From positions 89,184-153,183 of the forward strand of contig NZ_JASHHX010000009.1 in NCBI RefSeq assembly GCF_030056575.1: a DNA stretch of 64,000 bases. The letters are read 5' to 3'. The stretch is from Rhodoblastus sp. 17X3 (GTDB lineage Bacteria > Pseudomonadota > Alphaproteobacteria > Rhizobiales > Beijerinckiaceae). Positions 9,462 to 22,128 of the stretch are shown one piece after another; the stretch's first letter is position 1; each line of letters starts with the position of its first letter. Position numbers and translations under genes: made by a program. Under the pieces are notes generated by a model, which worked only from the letters and a program-made list of their open reading frames with translations, was not told where the DNA came from and searched no databases.

Positions 9462-11084
9462 TCACCCCTCGCGCGGCGCATAGATCCGCCGCAATTCGGA
9501 CTTGAGGACCTTGCCAGTAGCGCCATGGGGCAGTTCCTCGGCGATGACGACGCGGTCGGGGATCGACCAGTTTGGTACCTTGCCGGTGAAAAAGGCGCGC
9601 ACGTCGTCGGGCTGCGGCTCATGTCCGGTGCGCGGGACAACGACCAGCAGCGGGCGCTCGCCCCATTTTTCGTCCGGCTCGGCGATGGCCGCCGCTTCCG
9701 CAACATCGGGATGGCCAACGGCGATATTTTCCAGCGCGATGGAGCTGATCCATTCGCCGCCGGATTTGATCAGGTCCTTGGTGCGGTCGGTGAGCAGAAC
9801 ATAGCCTTCGGCGTCGACCACGCCGACGTCGCCGGTGGGGAACCAGGCGTCCGGCGCGATCCCGGTCTCAGGCAGGCGGTAATAGCCATTCGCCACCCAA
9901 TGGCCGCGCAGCGCCAGATTGCCCTGGGTGGCGCCGTCGCGCGGAACTTCCCCGGCCTCATTCTCGGCGCGCACATCCGCGCCATAGACGACGCGGCCCT
10001 GCTTGGCCTGCTGATCGAGCAGGGCTTCGGCGTCGAGCGCGGCGGTCGCCGGCTTGGGCGCATTGGCGGTCACCACCGGGCTGCTTTCGGTCATGCCCCA
10101 GCCATGCCGCACGCTGACGCCGCGCTGCTCGAATTCCGGAATCAGGGCGCGCGGGAACGCCGCGCCGCCAGCGAGAATCCGCTGCAGCGTCTGGAAGCTT
10201 TCGCCGGTCTGGCGCATGTGGCCGATCAGATTCAGCCAGACGGTCGGCACGCCGACGGAAAAAGTCGCGCGCTCGTCGTTCAGCAGGGCGAGCAGCGAGA
10301 CCGGATCGAGATGCCGCCCCGGCATGATGAGCGACGCGCCGGACATGGGCGCGAGATAGGGCAGGCCCCAGGCGTTGACATGGAACATCGGCACGGCGGG
10401 CAGGACGCGATCCGTCGCGCGCAGCCCGAAAACATCCGGCGAATTGGTCGCCATGGCGTAAAGCACTGTTGAGCGATGCGAATAGAGTACGCCCTTGGGC
10501 TTGCCGGTGGTGCCGGAGGTATAGCAGAGCGCCGAGGCCGTCTCTTCGGCGAAAACGGGCCAGTCGGGCGCGTCACGCGCCTGGTCCAGCAGCGTTTCAT
10601 AACAATAGAGGGCAACCTCGCCGGGCAGCTCGCAGGCCGGGATTTCGTCCGCGTCGCACAGCACGATCACGCCGCGCAGGACATGCGCGACCCGTGGCGC
10701 AATGGCGGCGACGATGGGCAGGAAGCCGGGATCGACGAAGATGAAACCGTCTTCGGCGTGATCGACGATATAGGCGATATCGTCCTGCGACAGGCGCGGA
10801 TTGATGGTGTGGCAGACTGCGCCCATGCCGGAAATGGCGTAATAAAGCTCAAGATGGCGGTCGCTGTTCATGGCCAGGGTGGCGACGCGGTCGCTGAAGG
10901 CCGCGCCGAGGTCGCGCAACACGCTCATCAGTTTTCGCGCGCGTTGTTCCAGAGCGGCGTATGTGGTTCGGGCGATCTGGCCGTCGTCGCGGCGTGAGAC
11001 GACTTCGGCGTCGCCGTGATGCTGTGCGGCGTGGGCAATGAGCGACGAAATCAGCAGCTCGCGCCGTTGCATCAGTCCAAGCAT
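9462..11084 (-). CDS. AMP-dependent acyl-CoA synthetase (AlkK/FadD-like)
   Basis: A 540-aa adenylate-forming enzyme that activates a carboxylic acid to its CoA thioester. The P-loop-like motif YTSGTTGKPKGVLYSH, the downstream TGDVGVVDAEGYV segment and the hinge DRTKDLIKSGGEWISS are all present, and the C-terminal catalytic Lys is in GATGKVLKSELR. The start at 11084 (MLGLMQRRELL) has GGGAGGA 5-6 bases upstream. A 66-residue N-terminal extension in the same frame is low-complexity and was rejected. Length and motif style resemble medium- to long-chain fatty acyl-CoA ligases such as AlkK. It appears to be a single-gene unit. Confidence 0.9.
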   Translation of the reverse strand: MLGLMQRRELLISSLIAHAAQHHGDAEVVSRRDDGQIARTTYAALEQRARKLMSVLRDLGAAFSDRVATLAMNSDRHLELYYAISGMGAVCHTINPRLSQDDIAYIVDHAEDGFIFVDPGFLPIVAAIAPRVAHVLRGVIVLCDADEIPACELPGEVALYCYETLLDQARDAPDWPVFAEETASALCYTSGTTGKPKGVLYSHRSTVLYAMATNSPDVFGLRATDRVLPAVPMFHVNAWGLPYLAPMSGASLIMPGRHLDPVSLLALLNDERATFSVGVPTVWLNLIGHMRQTGESFQTLQRILAGGAAFPRALIPEFEQRGVSVRHGWGMTESSPVVTANAPKPATAALDAEALLDQQAKQGRVVYGADVRAENEAGEVPRDGATQGNLALRGHWVANGYYRLPETGIAPDAWFPTGDVGVVDAEGYVLLTDRTKDLIKSGGEWISSIALENIAVGHPDVAEAAAIAEPDEKWGERPLLVVVPRTGHEPQPDDVRAFFTGKVPNWSIPDRVVIAEELPHGATGKVLKSELRRIYAPREG

Positions 11085-11145
11085 GAAATCCTCCCGGCGT
11101 TTTTCCGGAAGTATCCGCCTGGCCGGGCCCGCAAGCAAGCGCCGC

Positions 11146-13689
<2,544 letters not shown>

Positions 13690-14036
13690 GCCCGCAATAT
13701 GGGACGGCGCGGAAGGATTGGCCAGAGTCCAGCGGGCAGAAATCCATGCCGGGCGGCATCGAGCGCCGCAGGCGAGGACGGCTCGGCGCCATAGGCGTCA
13801 TTCAGCGGCCGCGCAGATCGTTCGCGCCAAACGGAAAAGCGCCCCCGGCAAGCCGGACGTCCCGCACCTCCTTTGGTGGGAGATTGGCGCTATTTCGCAA
13901 AACGCGCCTGTGATGTAGCCTCATGGGCAGGCTGCGTGACGCGCCGAAATCACAAGACAAAAGCGGCAAGAACGCCGCTGCGAGCGCCTGCGCCACGCGC
14001 AAAAGTCAAAAAAATGCGCAATCAAGGGGAAATGAC
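13690..14036. other. Intergenic region without a supported gene
   Basis: The 347 bp between the divergent uvrB and Cache-protein genes must hold both promoters. Short open frames exist on both strands but have arginine-rich, non-homologous translations and no ribosome-binding sites. No repeat, terminator or RNA-like hairpin stood out. AAGGGGA at 14025-14031 is the likely ribosome-binding site of the next gene. Confidence 0.5.
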
Positions 14037-14519
14037 ATGCTACGGAAAATTATCATTGCTGCGGCGTCTGGCTTGGTCCTCGCGCTTTCGTCGGGGGCTT
14101 TCGCCCAGCAGAGTGATCGATCGCCAGATGCGTACAAAGCCAGGGCCATGCTCCTGAATGTGGTTGCCGAGGTGAAGATCAACCGGGAGCAGGCCTTCGA
14201 AATGTTCAACCAGGGCGGAGGCAGGTTCAAGGACGGCGATCTTTATGTGTTTTGCACCGACGCCAAGAACGGGAAATTCGTCGCCATGGGCAACGCCAAT
14301 GCGAAAGAATTGCTCGGCCAGGACGTGAGAACCCTCAAGGACCCGTCGGGCAAGGCTTTCGGTCAGGAAATTTACGATGCGGGCCAGAAGCCGGAAGATG
14401 AGATTACCGAGGTCAGCTATGTGTTTGTAAAGCCGAGCGACCCGAAGTCGGCCGCCAAGACGAGCTTCGTGACGAAGGTCGATGACGATTACGCCTGCGG
14501 CGTGGGCTATTACAAGTAG
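14037..14519 (+). CDS. Secreted single-Cache-like domain protein
   Basis: A 160-aa exported protein. Residues 1-22 form a signal peptide (MLRKIIIAAASGLVLALSSG, then AFAQ). The mature part (LLNVVAEVKINREQAFEMFN, DGDLYVFCTDAKNGKFVAM, LKDPSGKAFGQEIYDAG) resembles the small periplasmic Cache/calcium-channel-type domain found alone or in sensors, which binds small ligands. The ATG at 14037 is used because it begins the signal peptide and follows AAGGGGA. A 38-residue upstream extension in frame is unlikely. No linked kinase or chemoreceptor is present, so the role is unknown. Confidence 0.75.
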   Translation: MLRKIIIAAASGLVLALSSGAFAQQSDRSPDAYKARAMLLNVVAEVKINREQAFEMFNQGGGRFKDGDLYVFCTDAKNGKFVAMGNANAKELLGQDVRTLKDPSGKAFGQEIYDAGQKPEDEITEVSYVFVKPSDPKSAAKTSFVTKVDDDYACGVGYYK

Positions 14520-14586
14520 ATCGCCGGCCTGGATCGAGCGGCGTTGCGACTGTTCGCTGCACTTGGAGCGCGAAGCGCGCGATCTG

Positions 14587-16637
<2,051 letters not shown>

Positions 16638-16647
16638 GGCCGGCCCG

Positions 16648-16665
16648 CATAGGTGCGAACCTATG
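16648..16665 (+). other. Hairpin after the aminotransferase gene
   Basis: CATAGGT-GCGA-ACCTATG forms a perfect 7-bp stem with a GNRA-type tetraloop 10 bp after the stop codon. There is no T-run, so it may be a transcript-stabilising or weak termination hairpin. Confidence 0.45.
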
Positions 16666-16761
16666 AGCGCGGTTAGGCGCGAATGCGGCGCCGAGCTCTT
16701 GCGAGGGTTTCCGTCATCGCGATGATGGAGAAATGGTATAAGTCGGGCATTGGAGGCGGCT

Positions 16762-17082
16762 ATGCGGGCTAAAATCTGGAATGTTCTCGCGATTTTTGGG
16801 GTCATGACTCTGGTCGGCGCGCGAATCGACTCCGCCGAGGCCGCCAATATCGCCATGGGAACGCCCTATCAGGAATTGCGCCCGCAATTGCTGGCGGAAG
16901 GCTGGAAGCCCAACACCGGCTATGGCCTGAAGCTCGCCAATGGCAAGCCGATGCATCGCTTTCCGGAAGTTCTGTGCGGCATGGAGCAATGCCGCGCCAA
17001 ATGGCGCGACGCCTCTGGCGCGGAGCGCGCGATCATGCTCAATCGCGGCGGCCCGACCGACGATTACCGCGTCGCGCAATAA
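16762..17082 (+). CDS. Small secreted protein of unknown function
   Basis: A 106-aa protein with a cleavable signal peptide (MRAKIWNVLAIFGVMTLVGA, then a probable cleavage after AEA) and a short mature region. GTPYQELRPQLLAEGWKPN is a recurring pattern in small secreted alphaproteobacterial proteins. Two cysteines (LCGMEQC) could form a disulfide. GGAGG ends 7 bases before the ATG at 16762, which makes this start better than the TTG 12 bp upstream. It is convergent with the DUF3309 gene. I recognise no specific family. Confidence 0.7.
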   Translation: MRAKIWNVLAIFGVMTLVGARIDSAEAANIAMGTPYQELRPQLLAEGWKPNTGYGLKLANGKPMHRFPEVLCGMEQCRAKWRDASGAERAIMLNRGGPTDDYRVAQ

Positions 17083-17091
17083 GCATTCCCG

Positions 17092-17244
17092 TCAGCCGAT
17101 CTGCGTGAACAGCGTGGCGGCGAGAATGAGCGCGCCCACGAACAGGCTGGGATGATAGCCCCATTGCGATGAATGCGGCCAGGTTGGCAGCGTTGCGAAG
17201 AAGGCGAGAATCAAGGCGGCGATCAACAAGGTTCCAGGGGACAT
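17092..17244 (-). CDS. DUF3309 family small membrane protein
   Basis: A 50-aa frame with start MSPGTLLIAALILAFFATLP and the diagnostic TWPHSSQWGYHPS segment, followed by a second hydrophobic stretch ending TQIG. This is the pattern of DUF3309 proteins, tiny two-helix membrane proteins common in alphaproteobacteria whose role is unknown. GAGGAGG lies 6 bases before the ATG. The gene is short and easy to miss. It sits between a convergent secreted-protein gene and the sRNA promoter region. Confidence 0.85.
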   Translation of the reverse strand: MSPGTLLIAALILAFFATLPTWPHSSQWGYHPSLFVGALILAATLFTQIG

Positions 17245-17440
17245 GGCGGCCTCCTCGAGGCGGCGACGTCCGGCGCGCCGGGGCGCATTTCGTCCTGGTC
17301 GACCAAAACCCGCGCCCTGGGGCGAGCCGTCAGCGGTCTTTTCCTGGCCTAAAACGCGCGAGGCCGAGCAAAGTTCCCCGGTGGCCCCTTGATTTTACGG
17401 TGGTTTCTCCCCGCGTGGCAATGTCATGCGAATTTTATGA

Positions 17441-17480
17441 TGCGGCGCAACAAAATGGTCTTGACTATTTGTGCGACGCA
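17441..17480. promoter_or_regulatory. Twin TGCG-N-CGCA palindromes (PhaR/AniA-like operators)
   Basis: TGCGGCGCA (17441-17449) and TGCGACGCA (17472-17480) are palindromes, both extended to GCAACA and spaced 31 bp, about three helical turns. The second lies inside the spacer of the promoter at 17461-17489. They resemble the TGC-N3-GCA type of site I recall for the PHB-responsive repressor PhaR. The same palindrome is paired at the phasin promoter (43284-43312). Binding is inferred. Confidence 0.65.
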
Positions 17481-17489
17481 ACATAAGTT
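17461..17489 (+). promoter_or_regulatory. Sigma-70-type promoter of the mmgR-like sRNA
   Basis: TTGACT, a 17-bp spacer and TAAGTT. The -35 is near-consensus. Transcription would begin around 17495, just before the first RNA hairpin. An operator-like palindrome occupies the spacer. Confidence 0.6.
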
Positions 17490-17494
17490 TAGAA

Positions 17495-17585
17495 CCGTAG
17501 CACAAGCGGTGCTTGTGCTGCAGCCCTCCTTGGGCGTTTCCTCCCTAGACTTGGGCCGCTGGTTTGACCGGCGGCCTCTTTTTTT
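17495..17585 (+). ncRNA. mmgR: mmgR-like (alpha-r8 / suhB family) small RNA
   Basis: A transcript of about 90 nt is bounded by a promoter and a strong terminator and holds no open frame. Its parts in order are a perfect 8-bp hairpin GCACAAGC-GGT-GCTTGTGC (17500-17518), a single-stranded region with CCCTCC and TTTCCTCCC motifs (17523-17545), and a GC-rich terminator hairpin ending in a T-run. This architecture and the CU-rich motifs match my memory of the alphaproteobacterial mmgR family (Rfam RF00519, formerly suhB). Its Sinorhizobium member limits PHB granule accumulation and is reported to be repressed by the PhaR homologue AniA. CU-rich loops would pair with Shine-Dalgarno regions. The 5' end is approximate. 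Confidence 0.72.
17554..17585 (+). terminator. Terminator of the mmgR-like sRNA
   Basis: GGCCGCTGG-TTTGA-CCGGCGGCC forms a 9-bp stem with one G-T pair, followed by TCTTTTTTT. On the opposite strand it lacks a T-run, so it should not stop minus-strand transcripts. Confidence 0.88.
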
Positions 17586-17607
17586 ATCTGGTCGCGTCCC
17601 TGGCGAT

Positions 17608-18258
17608 TCAAAGCTCCGACAGCGTTGCGATCACGCGCTCGGGAGGCAGGTCCCGGTATTCGTCGGGCGCGCCGGCGCGGTTGACCCAGATAGTGCGGAA
17701 GCCGAATTTCCCTGCGCCCGCGATATCCCAGCGATTGGACGACTGGAACGAGACCTGTTCGGGCGCCACGCCGTAGCGCGCGCCCACCAGCCGGTAAATT
17801 TCCGGCGCGGTCTTGAAGCGGCCCAGAAAATCAGCGGAAAGCGATTCGTCGAGCAGATCCTGCAGTCCAGCGGAAGCGATGGCGCGCGTGAGCGCGCGGG
17901 GCGTGCCGTTGGAGAGAATCACGGTCTTCGCGCCCCGGTCTCGCAGGGTTAGCAGGGCCGGGGCGGCGTCGGGAAAGGCGTCGAGCGTTTCATAGGCTTC
18001 AAGCAGGGCCGCGCGCGCCTGCGCGGAAATTCCGCCGCAGCGGGCGGCGGCGAAGTCGAGCGCCTCTTCGGTCAGGGCGTCGAAATCGCGATAGGCTCCC
18101 ATCAAGCTGCGCGTCCAGGTATATTCCAGCTGCTTCGTACGCCAGAGTTCGGACAGTCGCACGGCCTGCGGGCCGACGAGGCCGCCGTGCCGCGCGACGG
18201 CGGAATGCACGTCGAACAGAGTGCCGTAAGCGTCGAAGACGTAAAGGGGAAAGGTCAT
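17608..18258 (-). CDS. Haloacid dehalogenase, type II (HAD superfamily)
   Basis: A 216-aa HAD hydrolase. The nucleophile motif VFDAYGTLFDV has Asp9 and begins right after the chosen start MTFPLYV. Motif II is SNGTPRAL, and the C-terminal SSNRWDIAGAGKFGFRTIWV carries the Ser/Asn/Asp residues typical of L-2-haloacid dehalogenases. The family hydrolyses short 2-haloacids with inversion, but many genomic members have unknown natural substrates. A TTG 33 bp upstream would give an 11-residue extension without homology. Readthrough past the stop would run antisense to the adjacent sRNA. Confidence 0.85.
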   Translation of the reverse strand: MTFPLYVFDAYGTLFDVHSAVARHGGLVGPQAVRLSELWRTKQLEYTWTRSLMGAYRDFDALTEEALDFAAARCGGISAQARAALLEAYETLDAFPDAAPALLTLRDRGAKTVILSNGTPRALTRAIASAGLQDLLDESLSADFLGRFKTAPEIYRLVGARYGVAPEQVSFQSSNRWDIAGAGKFGFRTIWVNRAGAPDEYRDLPPERVIATLSEL

Positions 18259-18345
18259 GAAGCCCCGGCTTTTTGCGTCCCGACGCGGCAAGACGTCCTC
18301 CTTGGAGCGCGTCGCCGCTTCCCATTTTTATTGCGCCGTGCGGGA

Positions 18346-18382
18346 AGCGCGTCACAGCGTCCTGCTGGTGGAATGACGCGCT
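18346..18382. repeat. 9-bp inverted repeat downstream of scoB
   Basis: AGCGCGTCA and TGACGCGCT are separated by 19 bases in the gap between scoB and the HAD gene. There is no T-run. It may act as a transcript-end hairpin or a protein site. Confidence 0.35.
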
Positions 18383-18409
18383 CCGGAGAACGCGCCATCC
18401 ATGTCGCTT

Positions 18410-19051
18410 TTACAGTGCGACGGTGAACGTCGCCTCCGTCTTGGACTTGATTTCCTCCACCGTCACGCTCTCGGCGAGTTCGATCAGCTTGGCGCCGCCA
18501 TTGCCGTGCTTGTCGATGGAGAACACGCCGAGATCGGTGATCAGCAGGTCGACGACATGCGAGCCGGTCAGCGGCAGGTTGCATTTGTGGAGGAATTTCG
18601 GGCCGTCCTTGGCGACATGCTCCATCACCACCACGACCTTCTTGACGCCCGCGACAAGGTCCATGGCGCCGCCCATGCCCTTCACCATCTTGCCCGGAAT
18701 CATCCAGTTGGCGAGGTCGCCGTTCTCGGCCACCTGCATGGCGCCCAGGATCGACAGGTCGATATGGCCGCCGCGGATCATGGCGAAGGAATCGGCGGAC
18801 GAGAAATAGCTCGTCGTCGGCAGTTCCGTGATGGTCTGCTTGCCGGCGTTGATCAGGTCGGCGTCCTCTTCGCCCTCATAGGGGAAGGGGCCCATGCCGA
18901 GCATGCCGTTCTCGCTTTGCAGCTGCACGCTCATGCCGTCGGGGATGAAATTGGAGACCAGCGTCGGAATGCCGATGCCGAGATTGACATAGAAGCCATC
19001 GCGCAGCTCTTTCGCCGCGCGGGCCGCCATTTGATCGCGTGTCCAGGCCAT
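18410..19051 (-). CDS. scoB: 3-oxoacid CoA-transferase, subunit B
   Basis: A 213-aa beta subunit of the heteromeric succinyl-CoA:3-ketoacid CoA-transferase, which moves CoA from succinyl-CoA to acetoacetate so that ketone units from PHB breakdown enter central metabolism. The catalytic Glu lies in the conserved [12 protein letters not shown] motif. The N terminus ([20 protein letters not shown]) and [19 protein letters not shown] also match the family. Its ATG overlaps the scoA stop as ATGA, as expected for subunits made in equal amount. Confidence 0.93.
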   Translation of the reverse strand: MAWTRDQMAARAAKELRDGFYVNLGIGIPTLVSNFIPDGMSVQLQSENGMLGMGPFPYEGEEDADLINAGKQTITELPTTSYFSSADSFAMIRGGHIDLSILGAMQVAENGDLANWMIPGKMVKGMGGAMDLVAGVKKVVVVMEHVAKDGPKFLHKCNLPLTGSHVVDLLITDLGVFSIDKHGNGGAKLIELAESVTVEEIKSKTEATFTVAL

Positions 19052-19782
19052 CAGACTTCTCCTCCCGCGGCCGCCGCCGGGCTGGTGTGTTTGCGCGTGG
19101 TGCGCTGCTCGATATGTTTGGTCGGGTTTGGAATATGCACGATGCGCTGCACGTAGATGCCGGGGGTGTGGATCTCGTCGGGGTCCAGCTCGCCCGCCTT
19201 GAACAGGTGCTCGACCTCGGCCACGGTGATCTTGCCCGCCGTCGCCATCATCGGATTGAAATTGCGCGCGGTCTTGCGGAAGACGAGATTGCCCTCGGTG
19301 TCGCCCTTCCAGGCGTGGACGATGGAAATATCCGCGACGAGGCCCGTCTCCATGACGTAATTCTCGCCGTTGAAGACGCGGGTCTCCTTGCCTTCGGCGA
19401 CGAGGGTGCCGTAGCCGGTCTTGGTGTAGAAGGCCGGAACGCCCGCGCCGCCGGCGCGGATGCGCTCCGCCAGCGTGCCCTGCGGGTTGAATTCGATCTC
19501 AAGCTCGCCGCCGAGATATTGCTGGGCGAACAGCTTGTTCTCGCCGACATAGGACGAGATCATCTTCTTGACCTGCTTGGTCTCAAGCAGCACGCCAAGT
19601 CCGATGCCGTCGACGCCGGCGTTGTTGGAAATGAAGGTGAGGTTCTTCGCGCCGGATTCCTTGACCGCTTCGATCAGGGACTCGGGGATGCCGCACAGGC
19701 CGAAGCCGCCGGCCATCAGCGTCATGCCGTCCTTCACCAGTCCGGCCATGGCGGAACTGGCGTCTGGATAAACTTTTTTCAT
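19051..19782 (-). CDS. scoA: 3-oxoacid CoA-transferase, subunit A
   Basis: A 243-aa alpha subunit partnering scoB. The family signature [20 protein letters not shown] lies near the N terminus, and the [14 protein letters not shown] and [20 protein letters not shown] segments are conserved. The ATG at 19782 ([19 protein letters not shown]) is chosen as the family N terminus; a 12-residue extension upstream is possible but poorly supported. The pair supplies acetoacetyl-CoA from acetoacetate, linking it with phaZ (23051) and the phasins (42370-43187). No 3-hydroxybutyrate dehydrogenase gene is in the window. Confidence 0.93.
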   Translation of the reverse strand: MKKVYPDASSAMAGLVKDGMTLMAGGFGLCGIPESLIEAVKESGAKNLTFISNNAGVDGIGLGVLLETKQVKKMISSYVGENKLFAQQYLGGELEIEFNPQGTLAERIRAGGAGVPAFYTKTGYGTLVAEGKETRVFNGENYVMETGLVADISIVHAWKGDTEGNLVFRKTARNFNPMMATAGKITVAEVEHLFKAGELDPDEIHTPGIYVQRIVHIPNPTKHIEQRTTRKHTSPAAAAGGEV

Positions 19783-19860
19783 GGGCGAATCCCGTATTTT
19801 GGACTTATTGCCCTGCAACCATAGAGCCGCCGCGCTTGGCGGTCCAGACGCCCGATAAGC

Positions 19861-20769
19861 CTAGATTTTACGCAGAATGACGGCCCATCCCGGCACGTCC
19901 GCGCCGCGATCCTTGCGGGTGACGGCGGGCGCCAGTTCAAGCGTCGCAAAGCCCGCCTGCGCCGCGCAGGCGCGCAGATAGGCCTCGCCGTGAGAGAATC
20001 GCATGTCCTCGCCGACGCAATAGCCGTCATGTTCTTGGCTTTGCGCCGTGAAGGCGAACAGGCCGCCCGACTCCAGAACGCGCGCGACGACGGCGAATAG
20101 GGGCGCAAGATCGCCGATATAGACAAAAACATCCGCAGCCGCCGCCAGATCGGCGCTCTCCGCCGCCTCTGCGGCGAGAAAATCAACCAGGTCGGCGGCG
20201 ATCAGACGATCGTAGATCCCCTTGCCGCGCGCCTGTTCGATCATGGCGGGGGAGAGATCGATTCCGGTGAGCCGCTTCGCCCTGCCGCGAAAGGCCGCGC
20301 CGAACAGGCCGGCGCCGCAGCCAAGATCGAGCGCGTGGGCGAACATGCGGCCGGGCGCGGCGCGCGAGATGGCGGCGTCGAGGATTTGTGGCCCGCGATA
20401 GGCGAGCGCCTGGACGAGATGACGGTCGAATTTCGCCGCATATTGATCGAACAGCGCTGTTACATAGGCGCGCGGCGCCGTCGCGGGCTTTTCCCCGGCC
20501 AGAAAGGCGAGGTGCAGGCCGGCGCCGCCAATGTCGGCGGGGTCGAGCGCAAGTGCCTTGCGAAAGGCCGCGACGGCTTCGTCGCGCTTCTGCAGCGCCT
20601 CCAGCGCCTCGCCGAGGCCGCGCCAGCCGGGCGCCCATGCCGGGGCCAGTTCAAGCACCTGCGCGAAAAGATCGCGCGCGGCCTCGAAATCGCGCGATTC
20701 CAGGGCTCCGGCGGCCCATTGGTAGCGGCGGTCAGCGGCAAGATCGCCGGAAGATCCGGTCACAACCAT
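19861..20769 (-). CDS. TPR-containing class I SAM-dependent methyltransferase
   Basis: A 302-aa protein. Residues ~15-90 hold two tetratricopeptide-like repeats (AARDLFAQVLELAPAWAPGW, RDEAVAAFRKALALDPAD). The C-terminal ~200 residues form a Rossmann methyltransferase with motif I ALDLGCGAGLFGAAF, the acidic end of strand 2 in LTGIDLSPAMIEQAR, and a later DVFVYIGDL strand. TPR-methyltransferase fusions of this type are common in alphaproteobacteria; the substrate is unknown. A small secreted protein gene is divergently transcribed 136 bp upstream. Confidence 0.82.
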   Translation of the reverse strand: MVVTGSSGDLAADRRYQWAAGALESRDFEAARDLFAQVLELAPAWAPGWRGLGEALEALQKRDEAVAAFRKALALDPADIGGAGLHLAFLAGEKPATAPRAYVTALFDQYAAKFDRHLVQALAYRGPQILDAAISRAAPGRMFAHALDLGCGAGLFGAAFRGRAKRLTGIDLSPAMIEQARGKGIYDRLIAADLVDFLAAEAAESADLAAAADVFVYIGDLAPLFAVVARVLESGGLFAFTAQSQEHDGYCVGEDMRFSHGEAYLRACAAQAGFATLELAPAVTRKDRGADVPGWAVILRKI

Positions 20770-20905
20770 GCTATTGCCCCATTCGGCTGGAAAAAGGGAA
20801 CGGAATGCGCCACAATCCGTTCAGAAACCATTCAGCCGGTTGCGCGCAATTTGGCTTCAACAGCCTTTTGCGCCGGGAAGCAACCTTTTCGTGAGGAGAG
20901 CGAAT

Positions 20906-21211
20906 ATGACCATTTCACTGAAATCGACCGCGATCGCGGCGTTGGCCGCGCTCTCGCTGAGCGCCGCCTTTGCGACGCCTGCCGCAGCCTGGTGCAACGG
21001 CTGGGGCTGCGGCGGCGGCTATAACGCCGGTCCGGCCGTCGCCGCTGGCGTCCTTGGCGGCATGGCGCTTGGCGCCGCGGCCGCAGGCGCGGCCAACGGC
21101 CCTTATTACGCCGCTCCCGCTTACGGCGGCGGATGCTGGGTCGAGCGTCGTCCGGTCTATGACGACTGGGGCAATTACATCGGCCGCCGCCGCATCCGCG
21201 TCTGTGAATGA
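20906..21211 (+). CDS. Small secreted Gly/Ala-rich protein
   Basis: A 101-aa exported protein. The signal peptide (MTISLKSTAIAALAALSLSA, cleavage after PAAA) is followed by WCNGWGCGGGYNAGPAV, a hydrophobic Gly/Ala stretch that may span or coat a membrane, and a C-terminal CWVERRPVYDDWGNYIGRRR. The C-terminal Cys-Trp-x-Glu-Arg-Arg and IGRRRIRVC pattern is common in small secreted proteins of Hyphomicrobiales with no assigned role. GAGGAGAG stands 6-8 bases before the ATG at 20906. A bidirectional terminator follows. Confidence 0.8.
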   Translation: MTISLKSTAIAALAALSLSAAFATPAAAWCNGWGCGGGYNAGPAVAAGVLGGMALGAAAAGAANGPYYAAPAYGGGCWVERRPVYDDWGNYIGRRRIRVCE

Positions 21212-21233
21212 CGCAGGCCGGCCTGAGGCCAGC

Positions 21234-21262
21234 AAAAAGCCCCGCTCGCGCGGGGCTTTTTT
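21234..21262. terminator. Bidirectional Rho-independent terminator
   Basis: The stem AAAAAGCCCCGC / GCGGGGCTTTTTT with a TCGC loop has A- and T-runs on opposite sides. It can end both the plus-strand secreted-protein gene and the minus-strand stress-protein gene. Confidence 0.92.
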
Positions 21263-21270
21263 GTTGGATC

Positions 21271-22092
21271 TCAATGCGAGAACAGCACCGGCACGGTCAT
21301 GTGCTTGAGCATGTAGCGCGAGCCGCTGCCGCGCGAAAACAGGGGATAGCCGCCGCCGCCGAAGGCGCCGATCGCCAGCAGGTCGGCGCCATGGTCGACC
21401 GCGCGGTTGAGCAGGGCGTCCATGAGCCCGATTTCGCTCAGGGCGAGCTGTTCCGGCAGCGCGGAGATCTTGTGAGCGGCGAGTTGCGCGACCGCGAGAC
21501 GCAGCGATTCCTTCTGATAGGCGAAGCCCTGGGCGTCCTCCGGCTTGGAGAGCCCGACGACGAGCGCGGCGGCGCCCGGCGCGACCAGATTCATGCCGTC
21601 ATAGAATCCGCGCGCCGACGAACGCGAGTCCGACCAGGCGAAGATTGGACGCGTCCCGACCTGGGCGAACGTCCCGGCAAAGGGCAGGACCAGCACCGGG
21701 CGGCCGGAATTGATGATCAATTGCTCGGCGAAGTCTGGCGGGGTCAGGGGATCGTCCGAGCGGCGCTGGCCGAGCACGATCAGGTCGAAATGGCGCGAGA
21801 AGTCTGTCGCCAGCTTGACGACCTCGCCCTCGTCGCCCCGGTTGAGGTCCTGCCATTCGGCATCGAGGCCCGCGGTTGCGGCGGTGAAGGCGGCGCGGCT
21901 GGCCCTGGCGGCCTCGGCATAGTCATGCGGCGGCCATTCGGCGACCAGGCCGATCTGGTGCGCGGGCGCAACCTGGGCGAACAGGCCGGTCAGTTTCGCG
22001 CCTTGCGCGCGGGCGATGTCTGCGGCGAGCCTGAGCCGCGCGGCGGAGCGCTCGCCGCCGTCGAGGTGAACGAGAAGATTGCAAAGAGGCAT
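21271..22092 (-). CDS. Universal stress protein (UspA family, tandem type)
   Basis: A 273-aa protein with the length of a two-domain universal stress protein. The N-terminal domain begins MPLCNLLVHLDGGERSAARL, with VLGQRRSDDPLTP at its nucleotide-loop position. The C-terminal half ends GAFGGGGYPLFSRGSGSRYM, which follows the G-2x-G-9x-G-S ATP-binding signature, and VPVLFSH. Such proteins act in the cytoplasm under nutrient or oxidative stress. Their precise role varies, and none can be assigned here. Confidence 0.85.
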   Translation of the reverse strand: MPLCNLLVHLDGGERSAARLRLAADIARAQGAKLTGLFAQVAPAHQIGLVAEWPPHDYAEAARASRAAFTAATAGLDAEWQDLNRGDEGEVVKLATDFSRHFDLIVLGQRRSDDPLTPPDFAEQLIINSGRPVLVLPFAGTFAQVGTRPIFAWSDSRSSARGFYDGMNLVAPGAAALVVGLSKPEDAQGFAYQKESLRLAVAQLAAHKISALPEQLALSEIGLMDALLNRAVDHGADLLAIGAFGGGGYPLFSRGSGSRYMLKHMTVPVLFSH

Positions 22093-22128
22093 GGGAGATT
22101 TCTTTCCGCCCGGCGCGCAGCCGCGATA

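Noticed and set aside
17389..17952. A 187-codon plus-strand frame over the sRNA
   Set aside because: It runs through the sRNA terminator and then antisense to the HAD gene, and has no homology.
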